Assembly: GCA_025331565.1 (NCBI GenBank)
Contig: JAFREQ010000027.1
Location: 868,001 to 932,000, forward strand
Length of the DNA: 64,000 nucleotides
From: Holacanthus passer
Lineage: Eukaryota; Chordata; Actinopteri; Pomacanthidae
Direction of reading: 5' to 3'
Shown here: in pieces, positions 22,106-36,084 of the stretch
Layout of the letters: each line of letters opens with the position of its first letter
How positions within the stretch are numbered: position 1 is the first letter of the stretch
Made by a program: the position numbers and the translations under genes
Notes under the pieces: generated by a model
The model's input: only the letters and a program-made list of their open reading frames with translations
The model's database searches: none
What the model was told of the DNA's origin: nothing

Positions 22106-25100
22106 GTGTCAGATCTCACGGCCGCAAAGACCAGATCAGAGACATACTTAACCATAAGATGTTCAGACTTCGCTTTATCGTTCCAGCTATCAGACGTGGC
22201 TCCACGTGGGCCTAATGGGCTCTTTGTTATCACCCACTAACCTGCTGGAGATTCAGCACAACTCAGAGCAGAATCTGATGTTTTAACACCCTTCATGTGA
22301 CCATCTGCAGACAGTCCCTCTGTTCATGTATACAGTAGGCCTCTGTCTGCAACGCTGGATGTCTCCTACATAACTTTGTTGTCTTTCTCCCCAATTTTCA
22401 CTTTGTCTTCAGCAAGTGAAGGAAATTAAGACACAGTGTGTTTTTTTGTTCCTGGTTGGAGCTTGAAAGTGTTGAAATGTACATTAGAAAAACAATCAAG
22501 GCTGCATACATTTTAGGTGTATGTGCCACATGAGCTGTTGATTAAATTGTCTCTGTGCTGGAATCGATGCTGGTTTTTAAAGTAGTCGTGAAGCACAATT
22601 AATGGTTTTAGGTTTTTGTGTGGGTGTGTGTTTGAGGCAGAGAAGCACTGGTCACCACAACACTGTACTCCTGTGTGTCCTGGCTGAACTTTAAGTCTGT
22701 CTCCCCCTATCTGGGTCAAGCCATCAGCCCCCTGCCACGCTCTGCCTTTCAGACAGCTACTCCACTCCTCCAACTGGAATCACCTGTTGAACACTGAGGC
22801 AGGACAGAGGGGGGGGTTTAAAAGGTACCTTTCTTTGTGAGGAGGACAGGCTGAGGTCAAACAACCTCCGAAATGTGTTTTCAGCACATAATTTGTCTGC
22901 ATTGTGTCCAAACGTGCTCTGCTTCCATTTTGTTCTTTGTGTGTTTGAAGGGATTTTTCAGACAGGAAACAAATTCAGACTTAAGCGCTGGGCTTTATTT
23001 TGGTGGTCGTAATGTTTTGTGCATTTGTATGTACAAAGGTCAGTTTTGCAACAAAGATGCTTTTAGAATTTAGTTTTCAGAAATAGGGCGCTATGGGCAT
23101 TCAGTAATATGACACTGTAAAAAGTGGTCATTGTGCAAAAATAATGTCATGAAAAGAAAGTCTGAAACTGTGAAAAATTTACAGCAGCTTGGTGAGAATT
23201 CAGTGCTTTTGATGCCACATTGGGAAGTTCTGTCATCTGTCTGTCAGTCCAGGCTGAAATATGTGACGTATCACATGGATTGTCATGAAATTTTGATTGA
23301 GGAAAACCAGAGGACATTTGAGAAACTGGACCATTTCCTATATTTTCTTTAAGAATTACATTTGAAGTGCAGGAGGGCTGAAACAGATCGGTCTCACCAG
23401 AGTGACGACCATCATGTTATTATACGAGAGAGGATGTATTTGATCTTTGTCCATTGCACAAATGAAAAGCAGAAGAATTACAGCTTTAAGGTTTAATTAC
23501 GTAACTAATACATCACAGTCTGAAACGGCGGCGACTGAGGATTAATCTGCGGCGGCGGCCTCACATGTGTCATTCACATGCCCTCGGTATGAAAGGGGTT
23601 AAATTCACTCTGGATGCTGGCGTCAGCAAAATAAGCTGCACCTGCCACATTAATGACAGTTTGATGGGTCTGTCAGCAGAAATACCTTTATTCACACAGC
23701 ACTTAGCTTCAGATGATGGTTTCTGCAGGCATTGTCCTGCTTTACGTCGTCTGTCCTTGTAATCTTAGATGGTAAAAAGACGACGGTAGAATGTGCTCCA
23801 TTGAATTGAACTCATATAAGTGGTGTTAATTTTTCCTCTATAACAGATGCTGTGGCTGAAGCACACAGTGTCGGCTTGCTGGGGAGCAGCTGGACTACTG
23901 TAAATCTTAGCAGCACCAGCAGCTACAAGAGCTGTGGACACATGGTTCACCCAACCCACAGCTCCCCAGGGGATCTAAAAGTACAGTATCCCCCACACAC
24001 TGACCTGATGCTCACCAGGATCAGCGTGATGGAAAGATGAATGCTCGTACATTCACGACAAAAAATACAGGAGTTTTAACACAGATGCAGATATAGTTAA
24101 TTTTCCTGCCCGGGCTGACGAGCAGGTTAATTTTTTTATATCCTGTTTTGCCACTAGTTCATGACACATGAAGACCGTGTAATCAGATTGACAACATGAC
24201 ATTGGACAACTTGTCTAGGGGGCTTTATCTGGAAGACGTGACTGGACCTGTCAGACTGTGTCAGGCCACCAGCTGTGGGGGCCTGGCTGACATCCAGTGT
24301 GACACCACCCGTGGTGTTTTGTCATCTCTGCTCCCTAACCAGAGAAAGTAAATGTGGCGGACAGGTATTTTCACAACACATGATCCTCAAAATTGCAGCG
24401 GTGGCTGTAAGGAAGAGGCCCAGCAATTTGAGATTGAGACTGCTTATTTAGTTTTTTTTAAGGTCTGAGGAGGCCGGTAAACCTCACTGGATCTGAGATG
24501 TTGTTAAAATCTCCCTCACGTTGCGTCTCGGCGCTAACACCCACAGGACATCATAATACTGCCAAGAAGAAGGAGCTCATTAATCTTTCCAGAAATACAG
24601 CAAAATATTTGAGATCTGAAATGTGTGGCTGCAAAATTCCTTTCTTATTGGTGAAAGAAAATGCACCACTGTTTCTGAATTTGTGCTCGACAAAGGACGT
24701 TGTGTGCTCAACTGAGAAGGATTCTCCTACCAATGAGGAAAACTTTGCATCGTGATAAACATTCTTGGATGTCATGAGTCAGGAAATAACCTCGAATGAA
24801 AACACAGGCTGGAAAAAAAAAAACCTCCATTGTCTTGTCATGGCCAGTCAAGCATTTTAAGCGACTGCCACCGTTTGTGTCAGCTGCTGTGATTAAAATG
24901 TGATTCTGACATTTAAATAGACTTCAGGCTACTCGCGCCGTGCTGTTTTGTGAACACAGCCGCGGCGCTTGATGCAAAACAGAATCAGGTTGGCAGCGCG
25001 TAATGCTGCTTTTCCACTCCGCTGTTTTCGGTTGGCACTTCCCTCACAGAGAGGGCACTTGAGGTCACTTTGTAAATCCCTTTTTTCCTTTGACACACCA

Positions 25101-28100
25101 GGGTAGGAATAAACCACTTCTACCTAAATCCAAGTGCTTTCTCTTTCACTCTCCTCTCTCAGCGGCTGAAAACAAATATTCTCTTTAAAGTAACGGAGAA
25201 GGCTATTGACAGATCCCGGCAGCCGTGTTTCATTATTAATGTACTGTACATTTGGTGTGATTTTGTGCTCATCTCAGACTCTTGAAATAGCTTCAGTAAG
25301 AGAAGTGAGGAGATTAAACCTGCCGAGAGTCTCATCATCCACGCTTGTCACCGGCTTCATTCATAAACACAATATCCGCAAATCCAATAGTGACCCAGGG
25401 ACATAATCACTCTGCTTCTTCGCAGGGCTGCCTCCGTCTCTCCCTCCTTTCTCCTTCTCTCTACTTCTTCCTCTCTCTTTCTCTTTGGATTATTATTAAT
25501 GCAGTTCAAGTAAAGTTCCAACGTTGCAGTTGTTGTTCTGTGTGTGTTTTGTCACGTTTCCGTGCGCACACGCCCGGGATCCGTCACCCTGCTTCTGCCG
25601 GACGGAGCGCCGCCATAATCCCATTTTTTTATTCCCCCTGTCAAAGTGGAAGCTGGGAGATATTTTGAGTCAATTCCACAAGACCTCGCTGAATGCCCCC
25701 ATCACACACACACACACAAATTAAAGGCATTATAGCATCTCATTCATCAAGGACTCAGACCCGCAGAATCATGTATGAGCAGTCAGCAGCTCAGTGATGA
25801 TGGAGGAAAATTCAGAGAAAAATGATTCTTAGAAGGAAAGAAAAGGTGAAAAAAGATAAATCATTGAGGGTTTTAATGGCGCAATGCAAAGACCAACGCA
25901 AAGCACTCGATCGCGGTGACAAGGTCAATGAATATCCAAGTGCGTCTGCTGTTTTTGATCAAAAAGGTGTGAAGTATGAGAGGACTGTAAGTGAGATGGG
26001 TGTGGTGATTCATTATTATGCCTCAGTCGTTCACATTCTTTGTGTCATTTCATTTAAAGTGCTTTGTCAATCACAGTGGTACATGATGAAAATGGCCCAT
26101 CAAATGAAGATAAACGTCAAAGTAGGAAAATACATTTGTTCTTCGAGAAAGGCAAGATGCCGATGTGTAGAATCACAAATAAGCCTCTTAAATGACCAAG
26201 TGAATTTACATTTGTGGATATTTAAAGTATAGAATTTTTTGTTTAAGATAATTACATTTTTGTTTTGCAGCACATTGATCCATCTATAAACTGCCACGTT
26301 CAATCACTGACCCTGGTGTAGGCTACAATAAAAGTGAGTGTAATAGAAGAGGAAGGGAAACCACAATGAGAAAGGAGTGCATTACAAAGTGTCCGTCGCC
26401 TTTTGGTGGTTGTAAAGATTTGATCCACTTTAGCAACTAATTCTTCCAGGTTGAGACTGAGTGACTGAAAGTGTTGAGTTGCACTTTGCACTGTTTTGTA
26501 ATTTTTGTAGATTTCTGCCGAGTTATTTGTTTGTGCTTATTGATGGAATCATCAGTTCCAGCTGAATGAAAACATCAGGTTTCAGACTCTGTCTGGCACA
26601 GCACAAAAGACCTAGTTTTCAGCAAAATATCAAATATCAGCACCTCGCCTTGTGCCATCCCTTTGTGCTGCGTCTTCCATCTTGGCGTCTTGCACGCAGC
26701 ACTGAGCATGACAGGCAAAGTACATTTCAAGGTCAGGAAAATACCTTATAGAAAAGCTTTTGCTGGCCTTTGCACAGCCATGAGCACAGAGCCAGATGTT
26801 TGTAATTGAAATTTATTATGTGAAATATGCATTTGGCTATACATGTAGCGCCGTCATTATCGGAATTTACATACTGCATGTGCTTGACATATTGAAATGT
26901 ATTCATATTCCTGGGGTGGTTTTTCACACATTAACATACATTAAATGAACGTTCGGCAGTACGTTCTGCCAAGGGCGGTGGACTAAAGGCCTTCACTTGC
27001 TTTTATGCACATTCGCGTTCTGACCTCGGGAACTTCCCCCGACAAGGTGTGCACTTAAAATTGACTTTTGACTGTGGGGAATGAAATGCCTCCAATAGTT
27101 CATTAGCGCTGCGGGGACATAAGGTCACAGTTTGTCGAAGCTGACGTACCCAGACTTTCTTCACCTGCTGTTGACCTTCGGCACGTGCACAAATATGGTG
27201 ACTCCAGTACTAACTGCTCAAAACTTGAAATGAACCAGTTCTCTCCGCTGTTCAAATATTACCTCAAGATAATTTTAATTAACAGGCATCATATTCGTAC
27301 TTCACATTCATCAGGGGAAAAGCAATAACAGTTGGTAGACAGCTGTCTCGACAGACTGCCAGTAGGCTGTCTGATATTTTGCCAATAATAAACCAATAAG
27401 GCACTTAAATGTTTGGTTAGTCAGTTTATTTTGGGGGAAACAGACATTTTTGCACAACTGTGGAGTGAACTCAAACATATACAGTGTATAGATTCAATTT
27501 GTTGAGCTGGAGAGTTTATTTTATTATTAAAATTATTTTATGCAGGAAAGTGGAACCACTGAAAATACTACTTATTATGGCTAATCATTTTGTTTATACT
27601 GAAGTCTTTTTGTCTGGATTCTGTTGATATTAGATCAAATGTCTGGCACTAATAATAGCATTGCACATATATACTGTATATAGAGACAGAATTGTGAGGT
27701 TGTATAGATCTGTGATAGGATACGAGACAACTTGTTATATAGTGAGATTTCAAGAAAATATAGTGTAGTTCAACAATAAATGAGCAGTTTTTCTGTGTAA
27801 AAACATCTAATCACAGCAGCTGTTTTATCAAACTGAACAACTGTGTGTGACGACTGAGTTCCTCGATCCAAGAGGCGTCAAACAATTCAAAGACCGCAGA
27901 CAGAACTAGAGTTTGCTGTGACGCCACATTTTGAATGACAACAGTCAGAGCAGCGCTCGCCGGGCGACGTGTCTGAGTACTGAGAGACGTCACTGCTGGA
28001 AAAACAGCGCGACTCCGAGAGCAAAACACTGGGGCTGATACGATGAGAAATGTAACTGTTCAGCTGTAATCCAAAACAATCTGGAGGAAACAGACAGCTC

Positions 28101-29937
28101 TAACAACGTCCCGGCTGTAAAGCGTGAAGGTGGCAGTCTCAGGCTCTGGGTGCTCTTTTCAGCGCTGAGGGACTGAGGACTTGTGAAGCTGGAGAAGGAA
28201 TAAATGCAGCCAAATACGAAGCCTTTTGTGAGCACCAGACTGTGTGTATGAACCTAAAGTCTCACTGATTAAACATAGATCTGTTATTGACTCAGACTTA
28301 ATTCGGGCCTAATGCCCAATCACCATGTAATTGGTCAGCGCTGTGGCTTGGCCTGTGTTTATGTTGGTGTTTGTCGGGGGAGGTCAGCAGTGTGGATGCA
28401 CGTGCAGCTGATTGAGGTAAATAAAATCCAGACTGATTAGTGAGTCTGGATATAATGAGTGGAAAGTATTAAACTTATTTGATTGGATGCGAACTAAGTG
28501 GCGAGTATCCTCTTGAATTTTACCTGATTTGATTTTAAAAAGAGGCTAAATTTGTCAATGGAGCAGAGCCAAGAGGGTTGAGAGCTGAACTGATGAGATG
28601 AAAGTATTCAATGAACGAGCAGAAGCAAAAGATTTAAGAATAAAAGAGTGTCCTCTGACTGCACTTACACTAAGCTACATATCAAATCACAGCCCTTCCA
28701 GATCACTGCAGTGGCCTCAGGACAAGAAAGGGACAGTCCTGGCATGACCCAGTAAAAGCCAGGTCTTAAATCCCTTTGGAAAATCTGTGGAAAGACCTTA
28801 GTATAGCTGCTCACAGACGCTTCACTTTCAGCCTGACTGAACCGGACTGACTGCGCTCTGAAAAATGGGACAAAATCCTCATTCAGATGTTGCAGGCTGG
28901 TACAGACTCAGAGGTGTCATTACTGCCAACATTTGTTTTTTTTGAAGTATTGACTAGTGTGGTTAAAACCAATTTGGAAGCAATGCCTCTATGTCACGGA
29001 CAGTACGCCTGTAAATAACTCTAAAAACATTATTTGTGACAGTCGCGCCAAAAAAATAATCACCATATGTCATTTTGAGATTATGCTTCCACACCGTAAA
29101 TTGTGAAAAACGTTGAGCTGGCTGGATGCCGTCTAAATGCACTGTATATCTTTTTCAGCCAGTCTGTGTCAAAATTCATTGTGAGCGAAAAAAAAAAAAA
29201 TGCTTAGACGGACTTCACTTGTACCTAAATCCTAAACAGAAACCGGTTAAAAGTGTGGGATTGCAGAAATGGAAAAAGGGCCAAAGCACTGGACCATATC
29301 TCTCCTCAGGCCAAATGAAAACTCAGACCGATGCGTCAATCACACGACTAGTCACAGTGACAGAGACAGTGAGTGAGTGAGTCCAACAGTCAAAAGAGCC
29401 AGCTGCCCGTGGGCCTCTCACGACGTGACCTTGTCAAGGTCAAGGCTGTTAATACTGAGTGACTGGAGTTTAAAATCCTGTAACAGGGTTGTTACAGTAA
29501 AGAATAGCCAAGGCAGGGAAAGGGAGGCCCTGAAAGATGGATGGCTGTTTGCTCGTTGGCTCGACCTTCTATGAAAACATGTTTGTATTTAGCAGTTTGG
29601 ACACAGATATTCTCTTGTTTGTGTCACTTATTGGGACCTTAAATTAATTTCTAGTTCAACCTTCACTATAATCACTATCATCCTGAATCATAAGCTTTAC
29701 CATTTAACTAAGCCTTGACTGTCAAATCTGATAGTTATCTTGGGGCTGAGAGTTGGTACTGTGTGACTATTATCACCACAAAATAATTAATGCACATACA
29801 CACGTTTGCAGTCTATACTTGTGAGGACCCTTATTGACCTATTCCCTTATTCCAACCTTAAATCTTGCTAATCCTTTTTTAACAACTGATCAACTGCTCA
29901 TAGTGATAACCCATGGGCTGATAATCAATCAGGCTTG
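22106..29937. other. Long intron 1 stretch without recognised genes
   Basis: No exon, RNA or mobile element could be supported. Open frames of 60-136 codons (for example 25822-26232) have no recognisable family and no splice context. The sequence 25200-25420 is non-repetitive and could be conserved non-coding DNA. Confidence 0.45.
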
Positions 29938-29972
29938 TTTTTACAGTTTGTTGCGCCGCCTCCAGGTGGCCA
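29938..29972 (-). repeat. Short terminal fragment of the dispersed repeat
   Basis: Read on the - strand: TTTGGCCACCTGGAGGCGGC followed by GCAACAAACTGTAAAAA, which aligns to the CTCF-motif end of the repeat. It is too short to be certain. Confidence 0.35.
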
Positions 29973-31286
29973 AAGACTTGGCTGCTCAAAGGTATAAAAG
30001 CACACACACACTCGGTCACACACATGCATGCAGTAAAGCTCTGGTGCAGCCGTGGGATCTTGTGACAACAGCAGGTGCACCTAATTCCCTATAGAGGGCA
30101 GCTGAATGACAGATATAAAAGGACAGAACTTAATTAATAGCCACATATGATCCCTTGCAGTAGAATGGTTGGTATGTTTTGTGGGAGATAACAGGCCACC
30201 GGGCTGATCAGTAATGTGCTTCTAATGCTCAGGTGAGACTGACAGGTCTGCCTGCAGGTCGGGGGAGTGTGTCTGATACTGACAGTCCACACGTCAGCGC
30301 AGAAATGAAATTGCCTCTTGCGACGCGGCGGCTGTGGAGATATACGCTCAGTTCCCATCTGACATGCAGTAAATGCATCTTATCATCTGTGACAGGGTGT
30401 TGTCACATAGGCAAAAGTGGATCTGGACTTGTCATTAGGTATCCTAACGTGCCGCTTACTACTATACATATAACACACTCCACTAATGTGTAAGTGACAG
30501 CTGTGAAAATGCCGTGTGGCGAGATCTCATGATCCTCCAGCGTCCTCGTGACAGGCCGCTCAACAGTGAATAATCCTAAAATGCAGAATACATAATTAAA
30601 GAAAACAGCAAAGACGTGCATGCCCACACATTCAAGTGCGGCTCCTTCCACAGAGCGTGATAAAGGTATTTGCTCTTTTGTCTCCTTCAAGTGCACGTCA
30701 CTTAAAAGAGGGTGAGGATCACAGTCGCCGTCTGCCGCCTCTCCGCACGCAACAGTGTGTTCTCCAATGAGCCATGTCTAATTTTCCCATCAGTTTGGGG
30801 ACAAAGAACACACTTGTGTGCCCTTGATTAGTGCCCAGCTTGTAGATCATGTTTGCCTTGAATGCACGACGCGGAGTCCTTGCTGGCAATTAGAATATGC
30901 ATTATTTTGTAACAGGGACCCTTTCATTATTCACAACATCAAATGGTGACAATTGAATGCGAGTTGGAGTTCACACACGCCAAATCATCGGGGAAACGGC
31001 CGAACGTGTTTATGCATTCACGCGAGCGCACATACGCACAAACACTCCAACAATGAAAATGCTGCAGACGCACTCCCTCGCTCTCAGCTTCCAGCCTTGA
31101 GGGCCTTTCCCTGTGGCTTATGTAACGAAGCAGCAACAAAAACAAATGGATGTCTCTGAAGGATTGTGCTGGTGCTTTTGCATGTTTTAGCATATTTACA
31201 AATCTTGTTCACTTAAATTACTGGCAGTCATTTTCCAAAGCACGTCATAGCTTTCAAAAGGATTGTCCTTCCTGCTTTTCTTGCAC
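29973..31286. other. Intron 1 stretch, nothing recognised
   Basis: Unique-looking sequence. 30780-30970 has a few TAAT-type motifs but no defined element. Confidence 0.45.
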
Positions 31287-31710
31287 AACCCCGATTCCAA
31301 AAAAAGTTGCTGTGTCAAACATAAAACAAAATGTGGCCATTTGCTAATCTTTTTTGACATATACTCAATTGAAAACAGTACAAAGACAATATATTTAATG
31401 TTTGACCTCATCAACTTAATTGATTTTTGTAAATATCTGCTTATTCTGAATTTGATGGCAGCAACATGTTTCAAACAAGTTGGGACAGGAGCAACAAAAG
31501 ACCGTGAAAGTTGTGGACTGATCCAAAAACACCTGTTTGGATCATTCCACAGGTAAACAGGTTCATTGGTAACAGGTGATAGCATCATGATTGGGTATGA
31601 AAGGTTCATCCTGGAAAGACTTTGTGAACACGTGATTGTCTAAAGGAGATTAATACATGGTATAGTTTATTTGCAAATGATTGCATTCTGTTTTTATTTA
31701 CATGCGTCCT
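31287..31710 (+). mobile_element. Tc1-type MITE, copy 2, 525 bp before exon 2
   Basis: It starts with AACCCCGATTCCAAAAAAAG and shares most of its length with the copies at 12639 (inverted) and 59252. Relative to copy 3 it lacks about 38 bp after GGTTCATCCTGGAAAGAC. The right inverted repeat is lost and replaced by an AT-rich stretch resembling another Tc1-type end (near 31671-31705). Confidence 0.75.
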
Positions 31711-32235
31711 TGAAGCTTGATCATCACGTGTAACATTTTCACTGTGATAGTGTGTGATAGTTCCATTTGTCAGAGTTATGTGATTGTTCTGTGATAATGG
31801 GGTTTCCACTCCACTTCATTGCCTAAATTAGGAGTTAAATTTCTGGTTCAAGCAAAGGATAACGATGAACAGTAAATCTTAACCCATGCTTGAAATTGAA
31901 CACCATCTGGCTGATATTGCTTCAGTTGCTTTCTTCTACAATGTGCATGTTTTTCTACTAAGTCCTCAGTACGTTGACATTTGTTCTGTACTTTTTGTAC
32001 TGTGGATTCCTACATACTGAAACAAATGGCAGCCAGAAAAGTGGGAGAAAGCAAATGTGCTAAAATAAGCAAAATAGCGGTACCGTCCTTGTGGCTGATG
32101 AATAATTTGGCATCCTGTCAGCACAATCACTTACACTCTCTTTGTCTTTTTGGGTGACCAGTCTGCTCTGCTTCTGCTGTCAATGACTCATGGTTCCTCT
32201 CTTGTCTCTCCTGTGGGTGTGTGTTTTGTCTGCAG
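31711..32235. other. Last 525 bp of intron 1
   Basis: AT-rich sequence leading to the exon 2 acceptor. The final ~35 bases are pyrimidine/TG-rich and end TGTCTGCAG. Confidence 0.7.
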
Positions 32236-33104
32236 GGAACATCTTCGTGGTGAGTCTGGCAGTGGCAGACCTCGTGGTGGCCATCTACCCGTACCCTCTG
32301 GTCCTCACCTCCATCTTCCACAATGGCTGGAACCTGGGTTACGCCCACTGCCAGATCAGTGGCTTCCTCATGGGCGTCAGCGTCATCGGCTCCATCTTCA
32401 ACATCACCGGCATCGCCATCAACAGATACTGTTACATCTGTCACAGCCTCAAGTACGATAAACTGTACAGTGACAAAAACTCTGTCTGCTATGTGATGCT
32501 AATCTGGGCGCTGACTGTGGTGGCCATCGTGCCCAACCTGTTCGTGGGGTCACTTCAGTACGACCCACGAGTTTACTCCTGCACCTTCGAACAGTCGGCC
32601 AGCTCAGCGTACACCATCGCTGTGGTTTTCTTTCACTTTATTTTACCCATCATGATTGTCACCTACTGCTACCTGCGCATTTGGATACTGGTCATACAGG
32701 TGAGGAGACGGGTCAAGCCAGACAATCGGCCCAAGCTGACGCCGCACGACGTCAGAAACTTTGTCACCATGTTCGTGGTGTTTGTGCTCTTCGCCGTTTG
32801 CTGGGCGCCGCTCAACTTCATCGGCCTGGCCGTGGCGATCAAGCCGGAGGTCGTGGTTCCCCTCATCCCCGAGTGGTTATTTGTGTCCAGCTACTTCATG
32901 GCCTACTTCAACAGCTGCCTTAATGCCATTGTGTACGGCGTGCTGAACCAGAACTTCCGGCGTGAGTACAAGCGCATTGTTGTGTCAGTGTGCACGGCGC
33001 GCATCTTCTTCCAGGACAGCTCCAACGACGCGGGGGAGAGGCTCAAGAGCAAACCGTCGCCGCTTATGACCAACAACAACCAGGTCAAGGTGGACTCTGT
33101 CTGA
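32236..33104 (+). CDS. mtnr1a: Melatonin receptor type 1A, exon 2 (residues 62-350 and stop)
   Basis: Second and last coding exon, after a pyrimidine-rich acceptor ending TGCAG at 32235. Joined to exon 1 it gives 350 residues, the same length as human MT1. Visible family features are: a Cys100-Cys177 disulfide pair; NRY at 124-126 in place of DRY; the ligand-pocket residues known in MT1 (N162, F179, Q181, H195) at identical numbers; CWAP at 250-253; and NAIVY at 291-295 in place of NPxxY. Helix 8 is followed by Cys314, a likely palmitoylation site. TM2 to TM7 fall near 62-84, 97-130, 143-163, 185-215, 234-261 and 273-295. The tail ends in VDSV, the C-terminal PDZ ligand of MT1, and the preceding PSPLMTNNN stretch is typical of MT1 rather than MT2 or Mel1c. 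No frameshift or missing key residue is seen, so the gene looks functional. Confidence 0.97.
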
Positions 33105-33520
33105 ACTCAGAGGACTAAAGAGCGGACACGGACGGATATGCTGTGACTAAGAGTAAAACAAAAAATGAAAAAAATGAAAAAAAAAAGAGTGAGAAAAATA
33201 CCAAATATAAATATAAAACAGCTTCTATCCTCTGAGCTGCCCACAGACTGTCATATGGTGCTAATCTGACCTCTGAACAATCACAGTAAAAACAGAGGTA
33301 TATTATCTTCGTCTTTTATCAAGCACTTTTGTTTGACTCTGCAGTACCTGTAGTACAGTAAATATATGACGTCCGTTTTGTTTTCATGTTTACAGTGATT
33401 ATATAAATGTATCATGCATTATATAAGTATTTATTTTGTATGAAATTTCATGTAGTTGTATAGTAAAATATATCAGGTTCCGGTTCAATGAAGACAAAAA
33501 TTTATCAGGCCAATAAAAAA
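33105..33520 (+). other. mtnr1a: 3' UTR of mtnr1a (first part)
   Basis: Non-coding sequence after the TGA. It begins with an A-rich patch at about 33155-33190 and is then AT-rich with several short AU-rich motifs. The end is uncertain because more than one polyadenylation signal follows. Confidence 0.6.
33512..33517 (+). terminator. mtnr1a: Candidate polyadenylation signal AATAAA of mtnr1a
   Basis: The first AATAAA after the stop codon, about 410 bp downstream, embedded in an A-run. Later copies at 33762-33767 and 34368-34373 could extend the UTR. The choice cannot be made from sequence alone. Confidence 0.5.
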
Positions 33521-36084
33521 AAAAAAATTCTACAAAACATGGTTGAAAATATAACCAGAAGTTTATAAATGAAGTTAACCAATTTTAATAACCTCATTTG
33601 TGACACTGTAACACTAATTGAGTGCAAGCAATGTGGGTTGCTGCTGTCTTATTATACCCTGCAATACATTAGGTGGAATATATATTTTTCTCTCTCTCTC
33701 TCTCTCACCTTGTGAGCTCATTATACTGTATGCATGGATATCAGGAATTGTTCATATGCAAAATAAAATCTGATATTGATGGAGGATCTGCTGTACTGCT
33801 TTGTCCAATTTACTCACAAATTTATTGCAATTGTGTAAATGCACTCAGTAAATCTGGTTTATAACTTTTGTCTTTTTCATTATTTTGAATTCATATCTAT
33901 TATCATAACCATGTACTCCTTAAAGCAGTTGCTGAGATCTGAACAAAGCCAAACGAAAGAGAAGTTCAACAGAGATGAAAGCCAAAACTATAAAAATACA
34001 ATCCAAGCTGTACATACCCTGGAATTATTATCGGTGAGATATTGTTTTTGAAGAAATGTCATCAAGGTTTTGTACAAACCTACAAAACAAATGCTGCTTT
34101 ATACAACAGCCCTGTAGAGGTGTTTTGAATATAAAGTGTAATCTCATTGATAACTGCAGTGGGCGGAATATAAAAAAGGAGTGTCATATAAAGAAATGGA
34201 TCTAAAAGTTAAACTTTCAAACAAAACGGGACGTGGCAGTGTGGGTGTGGTTTGGCTTCAGCGGCAGGTGGAGGGAAGGTGCAGCAGGTTGCAGGAAGGT
34301 TGACGCACCTGTGAGTCTTTGGGCTGATTGTTAATTGGCCACGTGGGATGCAGGTAACATGTGCTTGAATAAAACAGTGAAGCTCGGTCCAGGAAAGGAA
34401 CTGAGACACAAGCTGGTGGAGGCAGGTGTCTGGCACATGGAGGAGCATGGCGAGCTGTCCCATACCGGCCCGTATGGAGGCTTTGTTTTTGTAAGAAGTT
34501 ATGTTAAAACTAATATCTGTTCGCCTGCCAGTCTGCTCCGTTCATCCGAGCCCTCTGGTGACACTCGTGCATCACACTGATCATTATAACTTTAATTAAA
34601 GAAGGATATATTAGACTCAATCAGTTTTAGTTAGATGTACCTTATAAACTGGCAACTGAGTGTATTTGAATTACTCTTTTAGCATGAACGACTTTAAATT
34701 ATGTCGTTTGGCTGATTCTCTAAATTTCACAATCATGAAAAACAGCTCTGCTCCAAATCTGTAATGTGATTTCATCCAAACATAACCAGTGAATATAATG
34801 AGGCTTTATCCTGTAGACCAGACATTCTCTTTCTGTATCACATGTCTGACTCATGTGTGGTAGTTAAATGCATAAGCTATCATGTTCTGTCTGCAAACAA
34901 ATTTCAAGGTGAGCATATAAAAAGTGTAGGTAGGCACGACCGTCCTTCACAATGTGAAGGACTCTGCAGTGCATAGGCGGCGGGGACTGTATAGATGACT
35001 GTACATCAACGTTTGCATGTGTGTTGCGCGGCACGCATGGGCAGCCCGGTTAGTGGAACACAGACAAAGGCATCATGCATCAAAGAGGCGAAGGCTCAAC
35101 TATGCATTTGAAATCCACTTGGCTTACATAACGTCCGCTGACCATCATCCTCAAAGCAAGAGCTGAAAGAGCCAGCTTCCAGCGTAGTCCCTGCCCCCTT
35201 CTCTATCTGTTTAATCCCAAGAGCTGTGTGCGCGAGGAAAGGACTGAATGGGTCGGGGATGAGCAAATGTAAAAATCCCAGGGATTTACACTGCCCCCAA
35301 AGAGAGTTACACTGTAATCTGGGCCCAGAGGTTTTTATAGCCGGGGATGTGCGACAAAATAGAAGAGAAAGTCAGGTGTTACATGACCAATGACCCATCT
35401 TCTTTTTCTGATTCAGACCAAGACACAAAAATAGAATATGTCCTTCATTGTGACAAGGCCATAGATCAAAGCTCCAGCAGAGCATATGCTCTGAAACAAA
35501 GGCCACAATTTCTCAGTAACATTCTGCATTAAATCTCAATTTCTTAAAAAAAACTTTGGCAAAAAAATTGAAAAAAAGTATTCAAACACTGAAATTGTCT
35601 TATAGAAAATCTTTTCACTGGGCTCTCGGCCAAGTAGCTTAAATTTCCCCCCTGGAGTGCTGCTCTGTTGAACTACATACAAAGTGAACTCTTCATGACT
35701 GCATTACACAAGACTGGAAACTGTTTTCGTTTTTGCTTCTTGATTCATTCTTGACTTCGATACATTTACAGTAACAGTGATAAAATATTCAAGACTCGGT
35801 GTTTACATGTCGGCTATGGAGGGTGACAACCCCTGTTCCAGTCTCCAGTCATACACAACCACCTCTTATGACTAAAGTTGCATACTTACCGTAGGTCACC
35901 TAATGACACCTGAGCTGACGAAGGCCATGGGAAGTGGTTGAAAGCTACTAAGTGAATTGTAGAATATTTTGTAATTTTTGAAATATTTGAAACTTTTCCT
36001 TTTCGTGCCTATTTATTTGTCCGTTGCCTTTTTTTGTTTTTTCTTAACATCTGCATTTCAATGACCCTTTCATATTTTTATTCC
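33521..36084. other. Downstream of mtnr1a, nothing coding recognised
   Basis: Contains two further AATAAA signals (33762, 34368) that could serve a longer mtnr1a 3' UTR, and a TC repeat. No exon recognised. Confidence 0.5.
33690..33708. repeat. (TC)n microsatellite
   Basis: A CT dinucleotide run downstream of mtnr1a. Confidence 0.85.

Larger units (their letters stand above)
2616..32235 (+). other. mtnr1a: Intron 1 of mtnr1a (29,620 bp)
   Basis: A GT-AG intron, phase 1, splitting the Gly62 codon. The donor is GTGAGT. The acceptor has a T/C-rich tract just before TGCAG|GG. A single long intron at this position is the known organisation of melatonin receptor genes. It holds a tRNA gene on the opposite strand and many transposable-element remnants, listed separately. 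No additional exon was recognised in it. Confidence 0.93.

Noticed and set aside
25822..26232. 136-codon + strand frame within intron 1
   Set aside because: No family resemblance, AT-rich codon use typical of intronic DNA and no good splice sites around it.
32127..32444. - strand and alternate + strand frames over mtnr1a exon 2
   Set aside because: Shadows of the receptor coding sequence; the receptor frame is unambiguous.
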